A stretch of DNA of 5,944 nt, from contig JACRMD010000250.1 in NCBI GenBank assembly GCA_016215085.1, positions 1 to 5,944 of the forward strand, read 5' to 3'. Within the stretch, counting starts at the first letter, position 1; the number at the start of each line of letters is the position of its first letter. Shown here in pieces: positions 5,658-5,944 of the stretch. A model generated the notes under the pieces. It saw only the letters and a list, made by a program, of their open reading frames with translations, had not been told where the DNA came from and made no database searches. Position numbers and translations under genes: made by a program. This stretch comes from Solirubrobacterales bacterium. Lineage in GTDB: Bacteria; Actinomycetota; Thermoleophilia; Solirubrobacterales; Solirubrobacteraceae.

Positions 5658-5661
5658 CCGT
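5656..5661 (+). promoter_or_regulatory. -10 element of the metallophosphoesterase gene
   Basis: TACCGT ends 7 nt before the GTG at 5669, giving a leaderless transcript. It overlaps the CoA-transferase -10 on the other strand. The same hexamer is found in the clpP promoter. No convincing -35 is visible. Confidence 0.45.
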
Positions 5662-5668
5662 CCGCGCC

Positions 5669-5944
5669 GTGCGGACCCTGGTCATCTCCGACCTCCACCT
5701 CGGCGGCCGGACGCAGGTCGACGTCCTGCGGCGCGAGGAGGCCCGCGCGCCGCTGCTGGAGGAGGCCGCCCGCGCCGACCGCCTGGCTTTCGCGGGCGAG
5801 TGGCGCCAGGCCCTGGAGCTGCTTCACGCCTTGGCCGAGCAGAGCAAACCCAAGCTGGCCGAGTGGCTGGACTGGCGGGCCTGCCTGCTGGCCGAGCAGG
5901 AGATGGCCCCGGATGCGCTGCGCGCCGAATTTGCGCGCTACCGC
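5669..5944 (+). CDS. Metallophosphoesterase N-terminus joined in frame to unrelated sequence (partial, runs off right edge)
   Basis: A frame of 92 codons starts at GTG 5669-5671 and is open to the window edge. Residues 1-13 (VRTLVISDLHLGG) are the first strand and first metal-binding motif, D8 and H10, of calcineurin-like metallophosphoesterases, which hydrolyse phosphodiesters or monoesters with two metal ions. Residues 14-39 (ending EEAARADRL) continue plausibly. The second motif, normally a LLGD-type loop directly after DRL, is not there: from about residue 40 the protein reads AFAGEWRQALELLHALAEQ and goes on as Trp-rich, TPR-like helix to the edge. Codon use changes at the same place (AAA, CTT, GCT, GAT, GAA and TTT appear). 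The start is well supported; the product as written may be an artefact of a misjoined contig end. Confidence 0.55.
   Translation, partial: MRTLVISDLHLGGRTQVDVLRREEARAPLLEEAARADRLAFAGEWRQALELLHALAEQSKPKLAEWLDWRACLLAEQEMAPDALRAEFARYR
5786..5944 (+). other. Suspected foreign or misjoined segment at the window end
   Basis: These last 159 bases keep the frame of the phosphoesterase start but do not continue that fold. Six of 53 codons end in A or T (GCT, CTT, AAA, GAT, GAA, TTT) and there is a TTG Leu, while the neighbouring genes use almost only G- or C-ending codons. The encoded peptide has three Trp and two Lys close together and resembles a helical repeat protein, which I cannot name. The exact join lies somewhere near 5780-5800. 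Confidence 0.5.

Noticed and set aside
5644..5685. Longer CoA-transferase beginning at ATG 5685
   Set aside because: The extra 14 residues match nothing in the family, cross the inferred promoter and overlap the opposite gene's start; the GTG at 5643 follows a -10 hexamer at the expected distance.
4442..5827. A 461-codon minus-strand open frame over the CoA-transferase
   Set aside because: Low-complexity Arg/Ala/Gly shadow; the neighbouring frame (5643 to 4483) contains the complete CoA-transferase with its catalytic Asp.
1..5944. CRISPR, tRNA/rRNA genes, insertion sequences, phage or defence systems
   Set aside because: No repeat-spacer pattern, RNA gene, transposase, terminal inverted repeat or known defence domain was seen on either strand.

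Overview
The window is a high-GC stretch (roughly 70% GC or more by eye, with almost every third codon position G or C). The gene style, the leaderless starts and the protein sequences suggest an actinobacterium, most likely class Thermoleophilia (Solirubrobacterales-like). That placement is inferred from general resemblance, since no marker gene is present. There is no sign of a phage, transposon, CRISPR array or RNA gene. Most of the content is ordinary chromosomal housekeeping and accessory metabolism.

Layout. (1) 1-170, minus strand: the first 56 codons of a membrane-anchored or exported protein that runs off the left edge. (2) 244-1203, plus: ispH, the last enzyme of the MEP isoprenoid pathway, divergent from (1). 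(3) 1252-3117, plus: a secreted gamma-glutamyltranspeptidase with a His/Gly/Arg-rich tail. (4) 3134-3168: a perfect 16-bp hairpin serving as a two-way terminator between convergent units. (5) 3822 down to 3179, minus: a two-gene unit, a small SRPBCC protein followed by an overlapping ArsR-type repressor without metal-site cysteines. (6) 3897-4523, plus: a stand-alone ClpP protease subunit, divergent from the SRPBCC-arsR unit. (7) 5643 down to 4483, minus: a class III (CaiB/BaiF) CoA-transferase whose 3' end overlaps clpP by 41 bp tail to tail. (8) 5669 to the right edge, plus: the first ~39 codons of a metallophosphoesterase, which then turn in frame into unrelated-looking sequence with different codon use.

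How the parts work together. The clearest regulatory structure is the 74-bp gap between SRPBCC (3822) and clpP (3897), together with the SRPBCC start. It holds two near-identical 16-bp palindromes, GCAAC-N6-GTTGC, 39 bp apart. One covers the inferred -35 of the SRPBCC promoter and the early clpP transcript; the other covers the SRPBCC start codon. They are the natural operators for the co-encoded ArsR protein, and their position suggests that clpP may be in the same circuit. The same gap and the CoA-transferase/phosphoesterase gap both carry back-to-back -10 hexamers that share one TA step (A[T/C]GCTACCGT), so each looks like a symmetric two-way promoter. Five starts sit 6-8 nt after a TANNNT-like hexamer and lack a Shine-Dalgarno, which points to leaderless mRNAs; clpP, with a strong AAGGAGG, is the exception.

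I see no convincing wholly new system. The items most worth checking are the possible ArsR-SRPBCC-ClpP circuit and the abrupt change near 5786, which is more likely an assembly misjoin than a genuine fusion.
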